From contig NZ_CP021111.1 in the NCBI RefSeq assembly GCF_002119665.1, positions 1,178,001-1,242,000 on the forward strand: 64,000 nucleotides of DNA, given 5' to 3'. The notes beneath the pieces were generated by a model. The model had not been told where the DNA came from. It made no database searches and saw nothing but the letters and a program-made list of their open reading frames with translations. Within the stretch, counting starts at the first letter, position 1. Each line of letters begins with the position of its first letter. Shown piece by piece: positions 1-9,013 of the stretch. Source of the stretch: Bordetella genomosp. 13 (GTDB lineage Bacteria; Pseudomonadota; Gammaproteobacteria; Burkholderiales; Burkholderiaceae_B). A program made the position numbers and the translations under genes.

Positions 1-1021
1 GCGCCAGCAGCATCAGGCCGCCCAGGGTCAATTGCCAGCGCCAGTCGGCCGCCTCGGCCTGGGCGCGGCTGCTGTGCACGACCACGCTCACGCCGACCCG
101 GCTGACCAGGTTGATGGTGCTGGCCTGGTCCGCGACCACGGTGCTGTCGAACTGCAGCCGCCGGAACACCCAATGGGCGGAGGCATCGCTGTGGCGCCCG
201 GCGCTGGCGTCCTGCAAGGCCTGCCACAGCCCGGGATTCGTGTGCGGCAGCGCCATCTCGGGCCGGTCCAGCTGCCAAGCCCAGCTTTCGCGCGGCGTCG
301 GCCCCTCGAGCCAATAACCCGCGTCGTTGACCAGGTGGATGTCCATGCCCTGCCGATGCCCCAGCGCCGCGAGCCGGTCCAGCAGGCGGGAAGCGCGATA
401 GCCGATCGCGACGATGCCGAGCGGCCGCCCGTTCTCGTACAGCGGCGTGGCCACGTACAGGATCGGCTCGAGCGGGCGTTCGACATAGCCATACTCGGTG
501 TTCAGCTCGAACTCCGACACGTACACCGACCCGGGCGACAACGCCACGGTTTCGCGGAAGTAGGGCCGCGATCGATTGTTCTGCAGGTTCACCGGCGGCA
601 CGACCTCGGGCATGCCCTGGTGCATGCTGACGCGCAGCCTCTCGTTGCCGTCCAGGTCCAGCCAGCGCACCTGCTCGAAGGCGCCCGAGCTCTTGGCGAA
701 GCTGAGGAACAGCCGGGCGAACGGCGAGTCGGGGCTGACGTCATCATGCGGCACCTGGGCCGCCAGGTCGCTGAGGAAGGCCACGTCGCGCAGCAGGCCG
801 TCGAGCGTGCGGCGCACGATCTCGGCGGAGTCTTCCAGCAAGCCTTCGCGCGCGCGCCACTGCGGCGCCTGCGTGAGCGAGGCGATCTCCATCCACAACA
901 CCGGGAAACCGATGAGGCACGCCAGCAGCCACGGCGTGACCATGACCAGGAAGCGCCGCCGCACCGTCGCGGGCAGTGCGGCGAACCGTCGCGCATGGCG
1001 CCTGACGGCGATCGAGGCCAT
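1..1021 (-). CDS. Membrane sensor with dCACHE periplasmic domain (C-terminus beyond window)
   Basis: An open frame of about 340 residues runs without a stop from the ATG at 1021 to the left edge. A basic N-terminus (MASIAVRRHARRF) precedes one membrane helix (about residues 24-42). A long extracytoplasmic part follows with double-CACHE features: a YFRET box, then YVSEFELN and LYVATPLYENGRPLGIVAIGY. A second hydrophobic stretch begins at the window edge, as expected before a cytoplasmic output domain. The start lies 8 bp after the stop of the REC-EAL regulator on the same strand, so the two are probably co-transcribed. The output (GGDEF, histidine kinase or other) is not visible; the EAL neighbour makes a diguanylate cyclase plausible, but this is inference. 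Confidence 0.8.
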   Translation of the reverse strand, partial: MASIAVRRHARRFAALPATVRRRFLVMVTPWLLACLIGFPVLWMEIASLTQAPQWRAREGLLEDSAEIVRRTLDGLLRDVAFLSDLAAQVPHDDVSPDSPFARLFLSFAKSSGAFEQVRWLDLDGNERLRVSMHQGMPEVVPPVNLQNNRSRPYFRETVALSPGSVYVSEFELNTEYGYVERPLEPILYVATPLYENGRPLGIVAIGYRASRLLDRLAALGHRQGMDIHLVNDAGYWLEGPTPRESWAWQLDRPEMALPHTNPGLWQALQDASAGRHSDASAHWVFRRLQFDSTVVADQASTINLVSRVGVSVVVHSSRAQAEAADWRWQLTLGGLMLLA

Positions 1022-1029
1022 GCCGGCCC

Positions 1030-3285
1030 TCAGTGCTGCGCCAGGCGCTGCATGAAGGCCGACAGCGGCTCGGGCCGGGCGTAGTAGAAGCCCTGGGCGC
1101 GCGAGCAGGCATGGTCGACCAGCCAGTCGGCCTGCGTCTCGGATTCGACGCCTTCGGCCAGCACCTGCATGTTCAGCCGCCGGCCCAGGCCGATGATCAT
1201 GTCGGCGATGGTGTGCCGGCCGGGCGCGGTGTCGATCTCGTTGACGAAGTGGCGATCGACCTTGAGCGTGGTGGCGGGCATGGAGCTCAAGTGCGCCAGC
1301 GACGAATAGCCCGTGCCGAAGTCGTCGATGGCGATGGGAAAGCCCGCGTTGCGCAGCCCGCGCAGCAGCTGGCCGTTGGCTTCGTAGTCTTCGATGGCCG
1401 CGGTTTCCGTGATCTCGATCTCGAGCCGCTCGGGCGGCACGCCGTACTGCTGCGTCATGTCGATCAGTTCCTGCATGAAGTCGCGCCGCCCGAGCTGCAG
1501 CGGCGAGACGTTCACCGATACCGAGATGTCGGGGTAGCCGGCATCGCGCAGTTGCGCCAGCGCCTGGCAGGCCAGCTCCAGCACGTGCTTGCCCATGGGC
1601 ACGATCAGGCCGTTGGCCTCGGCCACGGGGATGAACTCGGAAGGCGGCACGCGCGTGCCGTCGCGCCGCGTCCAGCGCGCCAGCGCCTCGGCGCCGGTGA
1701 TGCGGCCGGTGCGCAGGTCGATCTGCGGCTGCAGTTCGATGCTGATCTCGCCGCTGCGCAGGGCGCGGTACAGCTCGCGCGACAGCGTGAAGCGCTCCTG
1801 CATCTCGCGTTCCAGGCCGGGCTGGTAGTCGACGATTTCGGTGGCGCCGCGCGACTGGGCACGGCGCAGCAGCAGCGTGCCCATCGCCATCGCGCCGCGC
1901 GCCGTGCCCGAATAGTGGTCGAGGTCGACGCGGGCGGAGCGCACGCGTATGAAGGAAGGATGATCGGGATCGTAGATGTCGACCGACTGCAGTTCGTCGA
2001 TGCGGTCCTGCTGCAGCAGCGAGGTATGGCCCAGGATGGCGAAGGTGTCGTCGTGCAGGCGCGCCACCAGGGTGGGGGCGGGAAAGATGGCGCGCAGGCG
2101 GCGGGCCATCTGCTGCAGCATGATGTCGCCCTGTTCCACGCCCAGCGACAGGCAGGTCGAGGAATACTGGTCCAGCTCGATCAGCAGCATGCTGCGATCG
2201 CGGGGACCGGGCAATTCGAGTACGGCGGTAAGGCTGCGCAGCAGCGCGTTGGCATTGGGCATGCTTAGCAGGCTGTCCTCGTAGGCGAGGCGGTCCAGGC
2301 GGCTGGTCAGGGATACGTTGATCAGCCCCGAGTTGATGTGAGTGGCGAATACGCGCAGCAGCTCCCGCTCGGTCTCGTCCAGGGACCGATCGGTGGCGAT
2401 ATAGGTGGCGGCATGCGGGCAGTGCTCGGCGCCCGGAAAGAACAGGACCTGGCTGTGGTCGCTCTCGACGTTGGCGCGGTTCCTGAGGGCCTGCTGCAGC
2501 ACGTCGCGGATGGGACTCTCGCCCAGGCAGCGCAGTTCGCGATTGACCGACTGGGAGAGCCTGCCCGCGGCGCCCACGATGCGCGCGGACAGCGGCTCGG
2601 GCGCCTCCGGGTCTTCCTGGACGCACACCAGGCCCTCGGCCTCGACGCCCAGCAGGCGCGACAGTTCGAGGATGGTGCGTTGCGAGAAGTCGGGCAGGCT
2701 GCGCGCGCGGGTCAGGCCGTTGCTGGCCTCGACGATGGCCTGCAATCCCTTGCGCGCCTGTTCCAGCGCGCGGATCTGCTGCCACGTGCGCAGGTTGCTG
2801 GTAAGCACGCCGTGCAGGCGTTCGAAGCTGAGATCGGTCTTGAGCCAGTAGTCGCTGATGTCGAGCGTACCCAGGCTGGCCGCCATCGGCGCCATGCCGG
2901 GCTGGCCGGTGACCAGCACGATGCGCACTTCGGCGTTGCCGAGCACCTCGCGCACGCTGCGCACCAGCCGCAGGCCGGCATCGTCGGTTTCCATGACGAC
3001 GTCCAGCACGATGACGGCCACGTCGGGCGTGCTGGCCAGGATCTTGGCGGCTTCGGTGGAAGAGTTGGCGGAAAGGATCCGCACCGGCTTGCCCTGGTAC
3101 TGGAACGAAGCCAGCGCCAGCTTGATCGAGCGCTGGAAGGCTTCGTCGTCGTCGACCGTGAGGATGGTGGGCGCCTGCGGCCGGGCTTGCGCGGGTGCTT
3201 CGGCAAGGGAGTCTTCCGCTTCGGGTGCGAAGGCGAATGCGCTTTCAACCGGCGCGCCGTCCAGTGTTTCGCCTTGTGTCCCCAT
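1030..3285 (-). CDS. Response regulator with DUF3369, degenerate GGDEF and EAL (c-di-GMP phosphodiesterase)
   Basis: The ATG at 3285 is preceded by GAGG eight bases upstream and gives 750 residues; an upstream extension to 3435 lacks such support. Order: a REC domain (about 40-165) with acidic VDDD pocket and phosphoacceptor D95 in VIVLDVVME; a DUF3369-like region (about 185-330); a GGDEF-fold domain in which the signature reads HDDTF, so cyclase activity is unlikely; and an EAL domain (about 500-740). The EAL part keeps EALAR, VNVS, EITE, DDFGTGYS, LKVDR and AEGVE, the set needed for metal binding and hydrolysis of c-di-GMP to pGpG. The protein has no membrane segment. It is expected to be switched by a histidine kinase not present here, and the CACHE sensor gene follows it in the same operon. 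Confidence 0.9.
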   Translation of the reverse strand: MGTQGETLDGAPVESAFAFAPEAEDSLAEAPAQARPQAPTILTVDDDEAFQRSIKLALASFQYQGKPVRILSANSSTEAAKILASTPDVAVIVLDVVMETDDAGLRLVRSVREVLGNAEVRIVLVTGQPGMAPMAASLGTLDISDYWLKTDLSFERLHGVLTSNLRTWQQIRALEQARKGLQAIVEASNGLTRARSLPDFSQRTILELSRLLGVEAEGLVCVQEDPEAPEPLSARIVGAAGRLSQSVNRELRCLGESPIRDVLQQALRNRANVESDHSQVLFFPGAEHCPHAATYIATDRSLDETERELLRVFATHINSGLINVSLTSRLDRLAYEDSLLSMPNANALLRSLTAVLELPGPRDRSMLLIELDQYSSTCLSLGVEQGDIMLQQMARRLRAIFPAPTLVARLHDDTFAILGHTSLLQQDRIDELQSVDIYDPDHPSFIRVRSARVDLDHYSGTARGAMAMGTLLLRRAQSRGATEIVDYQPGLEREMQERFTLSRELYRALRSGEISIELQPQIDLRTGRITGAEALARWTRRDGTRVPPSEFIPVAEANGLIVPMGKHVLELACQALAQLRDAGYPDISVSVNVSPLQLGRRDFMQELIDMTQQYGVPPERLEIEITETAAIEDYEANGQLLRGLRNAGFPIAIDDFGTGYSSLAHLSSMPATTLKVDRHFVNEIDTAPGRHTIADMIIGLGRRLNMQVLAEGVESETQADWLVDHACSRAQGFYYARPEPLSAFMQRLAQH

Positions 3286-3462
3286 TGCGTTGTCCTCGCT
3301 CAAATGTTGCCCGGAGGGGTACTCAGGCCGGTGGCGTGACCGACTGTGAGCGTTCACCGCATCCGTGCGTTTATATCGCAGGATACAGTCTGAAACAATA
3401 GGGTATCTTGAAGTATGTTGCGGCTGTATGTCCACAGCCGCGGATGAGGGATGTCCCGGGGG

Positions 3463-3495
3463 CGCCGCCGCGCGAAATGTGCTTGCGCGGCGGCG
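3463..3495 (-). terminator. Strong GC hairpin just after opgH
   Basis: A perfect 11-bp stem (CGCCGCCGCGC at 3463-3473, complement at 3485-3495) with an 11-nt loop lies 5 bp beyond the opgH stop. It has no T-run on the minus strand, so it may be a weak or Rho-assisted terminator or an mRNA 3'-end stabiliser. The rest of the 3286-3499 interval looks like the promoter region of the regulator. Confidence 0.5.
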
Positions 3496-3499
3496 AAGC

Positions 3500-5977
3500 T
3501 CAAGCGGCCATGGCGGCCGGCTCTTCGGCGACGGGCGGCCTGGCCGTCCGCCCGGTCCACACGCCCTGGTGCAGCTGCGCCATGGCCACTGGGTCGTCCA
3601 GCAGCTTGATGCGCTGCGGTTCGGTCAGGCGCGCGTCTTCATCAAGGGCCAGGTCGACCAGCGCCTGACGCGCCGCCAGGTTGGCCGGCACCGGCCGGTG
3701 ACGCGCCGTGCCCATGGCGCAGGCCAGTGCGTTGACCATCGGATCGACGATGGCATCCTGGAACGTCGGCGCGCCTTTGGGCAGCGCACGGGTCGCGTCG
3801 GTGTAGGCGCGGGTGTCGGTCAATTCGCGCGACGGATGCGTTTCCTCGGGGATGCGGAACAGTCCGTCGGCCGCCGCCTGCACGCCCAGTTCGGTGCGGC
3901 TGGAATAGACGGACATCGGCACGATGAGCAGCCACGCGGCCAGAATCGGCAGCATCCACCACAGGAACACCGGATTGAGCCAGGCCACCAGGGCGGCCCA
4001 GGCCAGCCCCAGCAACGTCTGCGATCCGTGGCGGCGCAGCGCTTCGCTCCAGGGCGTGTCGTTGTTGTCGCGCTGCGGCGAGATCCACTTGGCCTTCAGC
4101 CCCAGGAACGCGGCCACCACGAAGCGGGTGTGGAAGATCATGCGCACGGGCGCCAGCAGCATCGAGAACAGCACTTCCAGCAGCATGCTGTACAGCGCCT
4201 TCACGCGCCCGCCGTACTCGCGCGGGTAGCGCGCGCACACGCGCAGCACGCCCAGCACCTTGGGCAGGAACAGCAGCACGAACGTGGTGGAGAACAGCGC
4301 GATGGCCTTGTCCGGGTGCCACTGCGGCCAGATCGGAAACAGCTGCCGCGGCTCGACGAAGTACTGCGGTTCGGTCAGCGTGTGCACGGCCAGCAGGCCC
4401 GTGGACAGCGCCAGGAACAGGAACCACAGCGGCGCCGACAGATAGGACATCACGCCCGTGAGGAACACCGCGCGGTGCACCGGGTGGAAGCCCTCGATGA
4501 AGAACAGCCTGAAGTTCATCAGGTTGCCGTGGCACCAGCGCTGGTCGCGCTGGAGTTCGTCGAGCAGGTTGGGCGGCAGCTCTTCATAGCTGCCCGGCAC
4601 GTCGTAGGCGATCCACACGCCCCAGCCGGCGCGGCGCATCAGCGCGGCCTCGACGAAATCGTGCGACAGGATCGCGCCGGCGAAGGCGCCCTTGCCCGGC
4701 AGCGGCGCCAGGATGCAGTGCTTCATGAAGGGCTCGAGCCGGATGATGGCGTTGTGCCCCCAGTAGTGCGATTCGCCCAGCTGCCAGAAGTGCATGCCCG
4801 CGGTGAACAGCGGCCCATAGACACTGGTGGCGTACTGCTGGATGCGCGCGTACAGCGTCTGCATGCCGCTGGCCTGCGGAGCGCTCTGGATGATCCCGGC
4901 CTCGGGATGCGCCTCCATCAACTGCACCAGCGACTTCAGGCAGGTGCCGGTCATCACGCTGTCGGCGTCCAGCACCACCATGTAGCGGTAGTTGGCGCCC
5001 CAGCGGCGGCAGAAGTCGTCGATGTTGCCGCTCTTGCGCTTCACGCGCCGGCGGCGGCGCCGATAGAAGATGCGGCCGAAGCCGTTCACCGTCTTGCACA
5101 GGTCGAGCCAGGCCTGCTGCTCGGCCACGCAGATGTCGGCCTGGTAGCTGTCGCTGAGGATGTAGATGTCGAACTGCTGCAGCGCATCGGTGCGCGCCAG
5201 CGATTCGTAGGTGGCGCGCAGGCCCGCGAACACCCGGGGTACGTCCTCGTTGCAGATCGGCATGACCAGCGCGCAGCGCGCGTCGGACGGCAGCGGCTGG
5301 TCGCCGAGTCCGCGCGCCGACACGCTGTAGCGGTCGCGTCCGATCATCAGCTGCAGAAAGCCCATCATGGCCGTCCAGAAGCCCGCCGACACCCAGCAGA
5401 ACAGCAGGGCGAACAGCACCAGGATGGCGATCTCGAGCGGATTGCCGCCCTGGTAGGGCAACACCCCGCGCATGTACCACGTAGCCACCGTGGTCTGCAC
5501 GCCGACGCCCACCAGCAGGGCCAGCCGCCGGCGGCTGCCGGCCAGGCGCCAGCCTTCGCCGCTGTTGGCCTGGCGGGAGGCATGCGTGTCGGGCGGATCT
5601 TGCGGCTTTTCGGCTTTCAGGCGGCGCCAGGCGCGCACGAAGGGATTGGTCAGCCAGGGCTTGGGCGCCATCGAGCGGCGCTGGTGCGGCGGCATGGCCG
5701 ACAGTTCCGCGCCGCTGGCGTCGCTGCGCATCACGCCGGCCACCGTGGCGTCGGCGCCATAGCCCAGCACCAGGCGCTGGCCTTCCGAGGCCATGGACGG
5801 CTCGCGGATGGCGTCGTGCTGTCCCAGCGTCTCGTGCAGGGCGGTCCACGAATCCTCGCCTTGCGCGACAGCCGCCGCGACCTCGCGTTCCAGCGTCAGC
5901 CGCTGGATTTCAGGCAGCGGCAGCCGTTGCAGATAGTCGTGGACCAGGCTGTCGGAATCACTTGGCGTCGGGAGCAT
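3500..5977 (-). CDS. opgH: Glucans biosynthesis glucosyltransferase H
   Basis: This 825-residue inner-membrane GT2-family enzyme makes the linear beta-1,2-glucan backbone of osmoregulated periplasmic glucans from UDP-glucose; E. coli OpgH (847 aa) is of similar size. Visible features are an N-terminal cytoplasmic part, two membrane helices (about 145-215), a glycosyltransferase domain with PICNED, an acidic substrate motif [10 protein letters not shown] and the QxxRW-type DQRWCHGN, then a cluster of further membrane helices and a hydrophilic C-terminal tail. The start overlaps the end of opgG by 20 bp, so translation is probably coupled, matching the usual opgGH order. A run of six arginines (RRRRRR) lies between the glycosyltransferase motifs. 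Confidence 0.96.
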   Translation of the reverse strand: MLPTPSDSDSLVHDYLQRLPLPEIQRLTLEREVAAAVAQGEDSWTALHETLGQHDAIREPSMASEGQRLVLGYGADATVAGVMRSDASGAELSAMPPHQRRSMAPKPWLTNPFVRAWRRLKAEKPQDPPDTHASRQANSGEGWRLAGSRRRLALLVGVGVQTTVATWYMRGVLPYQGGNPLEIAILVLFALLFCWVSAGFWTAMMGFLQLMIGRDRYSVSARGLGDQPLPSDARCALVMPICNEDVPRVFAGLRATYESLARTDALQQFDIYILSDSYQADICVAEQQAWLDLCKTVNGFGRIFYRRRRRRVKRKSGNIDDFCRRWGANYRYMVVLDADSVMTGTCLKSLVQLMEAHPEAGIIQSAPQASGMQTLYARIQQYATSVYGPLFTAGMHFWQLGESHYWGHNAIIRLEPFMKHCILAPLPGKGAFAGAILSHDFVEAALMRRAGWGVWIAYDVPGSYEELPPNLLDELQRDQRWCHGNLMNFRLFFIEGFHPVHRAVFLTGVMSYLSAPLWFLFLALSTGLLAVHTLTEPQYFVEPRQLFPIWPQWHPDKAIALFSTTFVLLFLPKVLGVLRVCARYPREYGGRVKALYSMLLEVLFSMLLAPVRMIFHTRFVVAAFLGLKAKWISPQRDNNDTPWSEALRRHGSQTLLGLAWAALVAWLNPVFLWWMLPILAAWLLIVPMSVYSSRTELGVQAAADGLFRIPEETHPSRELTDTRAYTDATRALPKGAPTFQDAIVDPMVNALACAMGTARHRPVPANLAARQALVDLALDEDARLTEPQRIKLLDDPVAMAQLHQGVWTGRTARPPVAEEPAAMAA

Positions 5978-7955
5978 TTGCAGGCAATTGATAGGACCAG
6001 GTCTCCGACAGCGGTACCTTTCCGTTGGTGAGGTTGGCGCGCAGCTCCACGGGCTTGGCCGGGTCCTTGATGTTGACGCGCAGCATCAGGCGGCGGCCGC
6101 CGGTGACCGGATTGGGTCGCACGGTGTTCTCCACGATCTGGCCGTTGCCGTCGGTCGACGCGTCGGCGGTGATGACGGTGTCGGCGGGCAGGTTCTGAAG
6201 CGCGGGGCCGACGAAGTCGACCACCAGCGCATGGCTGCCGTCGCCGCGGCGGATCAGGTCGGGGCCCTTGACCTCTTCACGCGAACGGCGCGTCTGCTCG
6301 ACCCATGCGAGCGGCGTGTTGTGCAGGCGCGGATCGTCCAGCGTCCAGGTCATGCGGTATTCGATCTCGAGCGGCGTGCCGATCGCCGGCAGTTTCTCGG
6401 GGACCCAGAAGGCGACGATGTTGTCGTTGGTCTCGTCCGGCGTGGGAATCTCGACCAGCTGCACACTGCCCTTGCCCCAGTTGCCCACCGGTTCGATCCA
6501 CAGGCTGGGCCGCTTCTCGTAGCGGTCGTCCAGGTCTTCGTAGCGGCTGAAGTCGCGGGCGCGCTGCAGCAGTCCGAAGCCGCGCGGGTTCTCGGCGCTG
6601 AAGGCGCTGACCGCCAGGCGGCGCGGGTTGTTCAGCGGACGCCACAGCCATTCGCCGTTGGCGTTGTGGATGGCCAGGCCGTCGGAATCATGCATCTCGG
6701 GGCGGTAGTTGGGCACCGCCGGCGGCTGGTTGGAGCCGTACAGGAACATGCTGGTCAGCGGCGCCAGGCCCAGGCGGCCGACCTTGTCGCGCAGGAAGAT
6801 GCTGGCCTTCACGTCGACGATGGTGTCGGTCTGCGGGCGGATGATGAAGCGGTAGGCGCCGGTGGCGCGCGGCGAATCCAGCAGCGCGTACAGCACGACG
6901 CGGTCGCTGGATGCGGTGGGGCGTTCGATCCAGAACTTGCGGAAAGCGGGGAATTCCTCGCCTGACGGCAGCGCGGTGTCGATCGCCAGGCCGCGCGCGG
7001 ACAGGCCGTAGGCCTGGCCACGGCCGATCACGCGGAAGTAGCTGGCGCCCAGGAACGAGGCGAGTTCGTCATTGGGCTTGAGCGGCGTGTTGACCGGGTA
7101 CAAGAGCTTGAAGCCGGCGAAGCCCAGGCCCTTGACGAGGTCGGGATTGACCGCCAGCTGGCCGTAGTCGAACTCTTCGGAATTAAAGGGCACTTCCTGG
7201 ACGTTGCCCTTGTCGTCGACTTCGTTGATGCGCACGGGCGTGTTGAAGTGCATGCCCTGGTGATAGAAACCCAGGCGGAACGGCGTACCCGCGTCGCGCC
7301 AGTGCAGGCGGTCGTCTCGCAGGCGCACGTTCTGGTAGCCGGCGTATTTCAGTTCCTGCAGTTCGTCGGGCAGGTTGGAGACGGGCGGGCGGTAACCCTG
7401 GCCGGCCAGTTCGCGGGCCTGCTTCACGACCTCGGCGAAGCTGAACGGCTGCGGCGGAGGAGCGGCGGGCTTGGCGGCGGCTTCCTTGGCGGCTGCGTCC
7501 TTGGCGGCTGCGTCCTTGGCGGCTGCGTCCTTGGCGGCTGCATCCTTGGCGGCTGCATCCTTGGCGGCTGCATCCTTGGCAGCTGCATCCTTGGCGGCTG
7601 CATCCTTGGCAGCGGCTTCCTTGGCAGCGGCATCCTTGGCAGCGGCATCCTTGGCGGCGGCTTCCTTGGCGGCGGCGCTCTTGGCAGCGGCCTCTTTGGC
7701 AGCAGCTTCCTTGGCAGCAGCTTCCTTCGCGGCGGCTGGATCCTTGGCGGGCGCCTTGGCCGGAGCGTCCTTCGCGGGCGGGGTCGCCTCCTTCGCCGCC
7801 GCGTTGTCACCGCCCGCCGCGGCGGGGGCCTGTGCGGGCGGCGCGGACCCCGCGGGGGTTTCGGCGGCGGCGGCGCAGTTCAGTAGCGTGGTCAGGGCGA
7901 GCGTACAGCCCAGCAGCGGTTGGCGCAGGTAGCGGCCAGCGGTGGAAACGGACAC
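5958..7955 (-). CDS. opgG: Glucans biosynthesis protein G with long Ala/Lys repeat linker
   Basis: Periplasmic protein needed for backbone branching or processing of osmoregulated glucans. GTG at 7955 is favoured (TGAGG nine bases upstream; a TTG at 7982 is an alternative), giving 665 residues. A signal peptide ([20 protein letters not shown]... ending near AAAAE) is followed by a Pro/Ala-rich stretch and then 18 copies of AAAK plus D/E (residues about 74-162). The family domain begins at [15 protein letters not shown] and continues to the C-terminus ([36 protein letters not shown], ending in [13 protein letters not shown]). Typical OpgG proteins are about 510 residues; nearly all of the excess is the repeat linker. 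Followed by opgH with a 20-bp overlap. Confidence 0.95.
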   Translation of the reverse strand: MSVSTAGRYLRQPLLGCTLALTTLLNCAAAAETPAGSAPPAQAPAAAGGDNAAAKEATPPAKDAPAKAPAKDPAAAKEAAAKEAAAKEAAAKSAAAKEAAAKDAAAKDAAAKEAAAKDAAAKDAAAKDAAAKDAAAKDAAAKDAAAKDAAAKDAAAKEAAAKPAAPPPQPFSFAEVVKQARELAGQGYRPPVSNLPDELQELKYAGYQNVRLRDDRLHWRDAGTPFRLGFYHQGMHFNTPVRINEVDDKGNVQEVPFNSEEFDYGQLAVNPDLVKGLGFAGFKLLYPVNTPLKPNDELASFLGASYFRVIGRGQAYGLSARGLAIDTALPSGEEFPAFRKFWIERPTASSDRVVLYALLDSPRATGAYRFIIRPQTDTIVDVKASIFLRDKVGRLGLAPLTSMFLYGSNQPPAVPNYRPEMHDSDGLAIHNANGEWLWRPLNNPRRLAVSAFSAENPRGFGLLQRARDFSRYEDLDDRYEKRPSLWIEPVGNWGKGSVQLVEIPTPDETNDNIVAFWVPEKLPAIGTPLEIEYRMTWTLDDPRLHNTPLAWVEQTRRSREEVKGPDLIRRGDGSHALVVDFVGPALQNLPADTVITADASTDGNGQIVENTVRPNPVTGGRRLMLRVNIKDPAKPVELRANLTNGKVPLSETWSYQLPANAPDAK
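7470..7736 (-). repeat. 15-bp in-frame tandem repeat (about 18 units) inside opgG
   Basis: Eighteen near-identical 15-bp units encode AAAK followed by D, E or once S. Units differ by synonymous changes and D/E swaps. Because the unit is a multiple of three, gain or loss of copies changes linker length without a frameshift. The encoded pattern is the classic rigid alpha-helix type (EAAAK)n. Confidence 0.95.
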
Positions 7956-8176
7956 GTCAGGGAGCCTCAGGCAGGAAAGCAAGCAAGAAATTAATCAGCC
8001 GGAATTTTTGCACAGACCATGCCAGATGCGGGCAACTGACACTGTACTGAAATGTGGCATGTGGCAACCGCGCGGCGCAGGATGCCGCCCGGTGCTGCGC
8101 CGATCAGTGTCGATGGCGGCATTTTCGCATGGACTGCTGATGGACGCCGGTACATACCGCGTATGGAGGATGGACG

Positions 8177-8944
8177 TCAGCCGCTGGCACGGGTCGACTT
8201 GCGCGCCGGCGGTTCGGGCGCGGGACGCCGCCACAGCAGCCACGTCAACAGGCACAGCGCGCCGGCGGCCAGCAGCCCGCCCGCCGCCAGATAGACCGGC
8301 CGGGCGCGCGCGGCATGGGCCAGGGCATTGGCCGCCGTGCCCGCAGGCGGCGCGATGATGAACGCGAAAGCCAGCAGCGCCGCGCCGATCGCCAATAGAA
8401 AGAGGGCGGCCCAACCCAGTTGCGGAATGCGCGGCCCTTTGGGCGGAGGGGGCGTCTTGGCCCGGGCCTTGGCGTCGGACCGGCCCGCCGGTTTGGCGGC
8501 CGGCTTGACCGCCGCCTTCTCCGACCTGGCCGCTGGCCCGGCCTTGGCGGACGCTTCGGCGGCGCGTTCGGCGCGCGGGGTGCGCAGGCGCCGCCACAGT
8601 GCCGGCGCATACGCCAGGCCGCCAAGGCCCGCCAGCACGCCCAGTATCGCGGCGGCCGACAGGTTGTCGGAGCCCGCGAGCCAATGCGGCGCGGATCCCG
8701 CCAGCGGCGAATCGCCCAGGGTTCGATACAGCAGGTGGCCGCAGGCATACATGGCGGCGATCGTCAGGATGACCACCGCGGAAACGCCCAGACCGCCGGC
8801 CACGTCCTGCGAGCGCTGCGTGGGAAAGCGTCGTATGGCCAGCGCTATCGCCCTGGTGCTGATCCAGGTGGCGACGGCCAGCAGCGACACGCATGCCAGC
8901 GACAGCAGGAAACCGAACAGGAAACGGGCGAGAACGAGAGCCAT
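8177..8944 (-). CDS. Membrane protein of unknown function
   Basis: I do not recognise this 255-residue protein. Starting at the ATG at 8944 (MALVLARFLFGFLL) it has two N-terminal membrane helices, a third (about 85-105), a central hydrophilic, Ala/Lys/Pro-rich loop (SEKAAVKPAAKPAGRSDAKA), then two more helices and a basic C-terminus (RRPAPEPPARKSTRASG). No catalytic motif is visible. It shares strand and direction with opgGH upstream and the Na/Pi-type transporter, but gaps of 69 bp or more make operon membership uncertain. An in-frame start at 8989 is possible but would add a non-hydrophobic leader. Confidence 0.65.
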   Translation of the reverse strand: MALVLARFLFGFLLSLACVSLLAVATWISTRAIALAIRRFPTQRSQDVAGGLGVSAVVILTIAAMYACGHLLYRTLGDSPLAGSAPHWLAGSDNLSAAAILGVLAGLGGLAYAPALWRRLRTPRAERAAEASAKAGPAARSEKAAVKPAAKPAGRSDAKARAKTPPPPKGPRIPQLGWAALFLLAIGAALLAFAFIIAPPAGTAANALAHAARARPVYLAAGGLLAAGALCLLTWLLWRRPAPEPPARKSTRASG

Positions 8945-9013
8945 GGCGAAAACCGCTGCCGCGGGAGCGGCGCGGCCAGACCATAGCACACACGCCGCCG
9001 CCGCGCCCGCCGG

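Noticed and set aside
3365..6031. Long open frame opposite opgH
   Set aside because: It covers an intact OpgH gene with all catalytic motifs on the other strand; its Arg/His/Gln/Ala-rich composition and lack of any fold motif are typical of shadow frames in GC-rich DNA. The same applies to antisense frames over znuA, the GGT genes and the Fic effector.
7470..7736. CRISPR array
   Set aside because: The repeats are contiguous 15-bp coding units without spacers.
7424..7810. Frames over the opgG repeat (Pro/Arg-rich on minus, Ala/Ser-rich on plus)
   Set aside because: They are alternative readings of the AAAK repeat; the opgG frame alone has a signal peptide and a continuous family domain.
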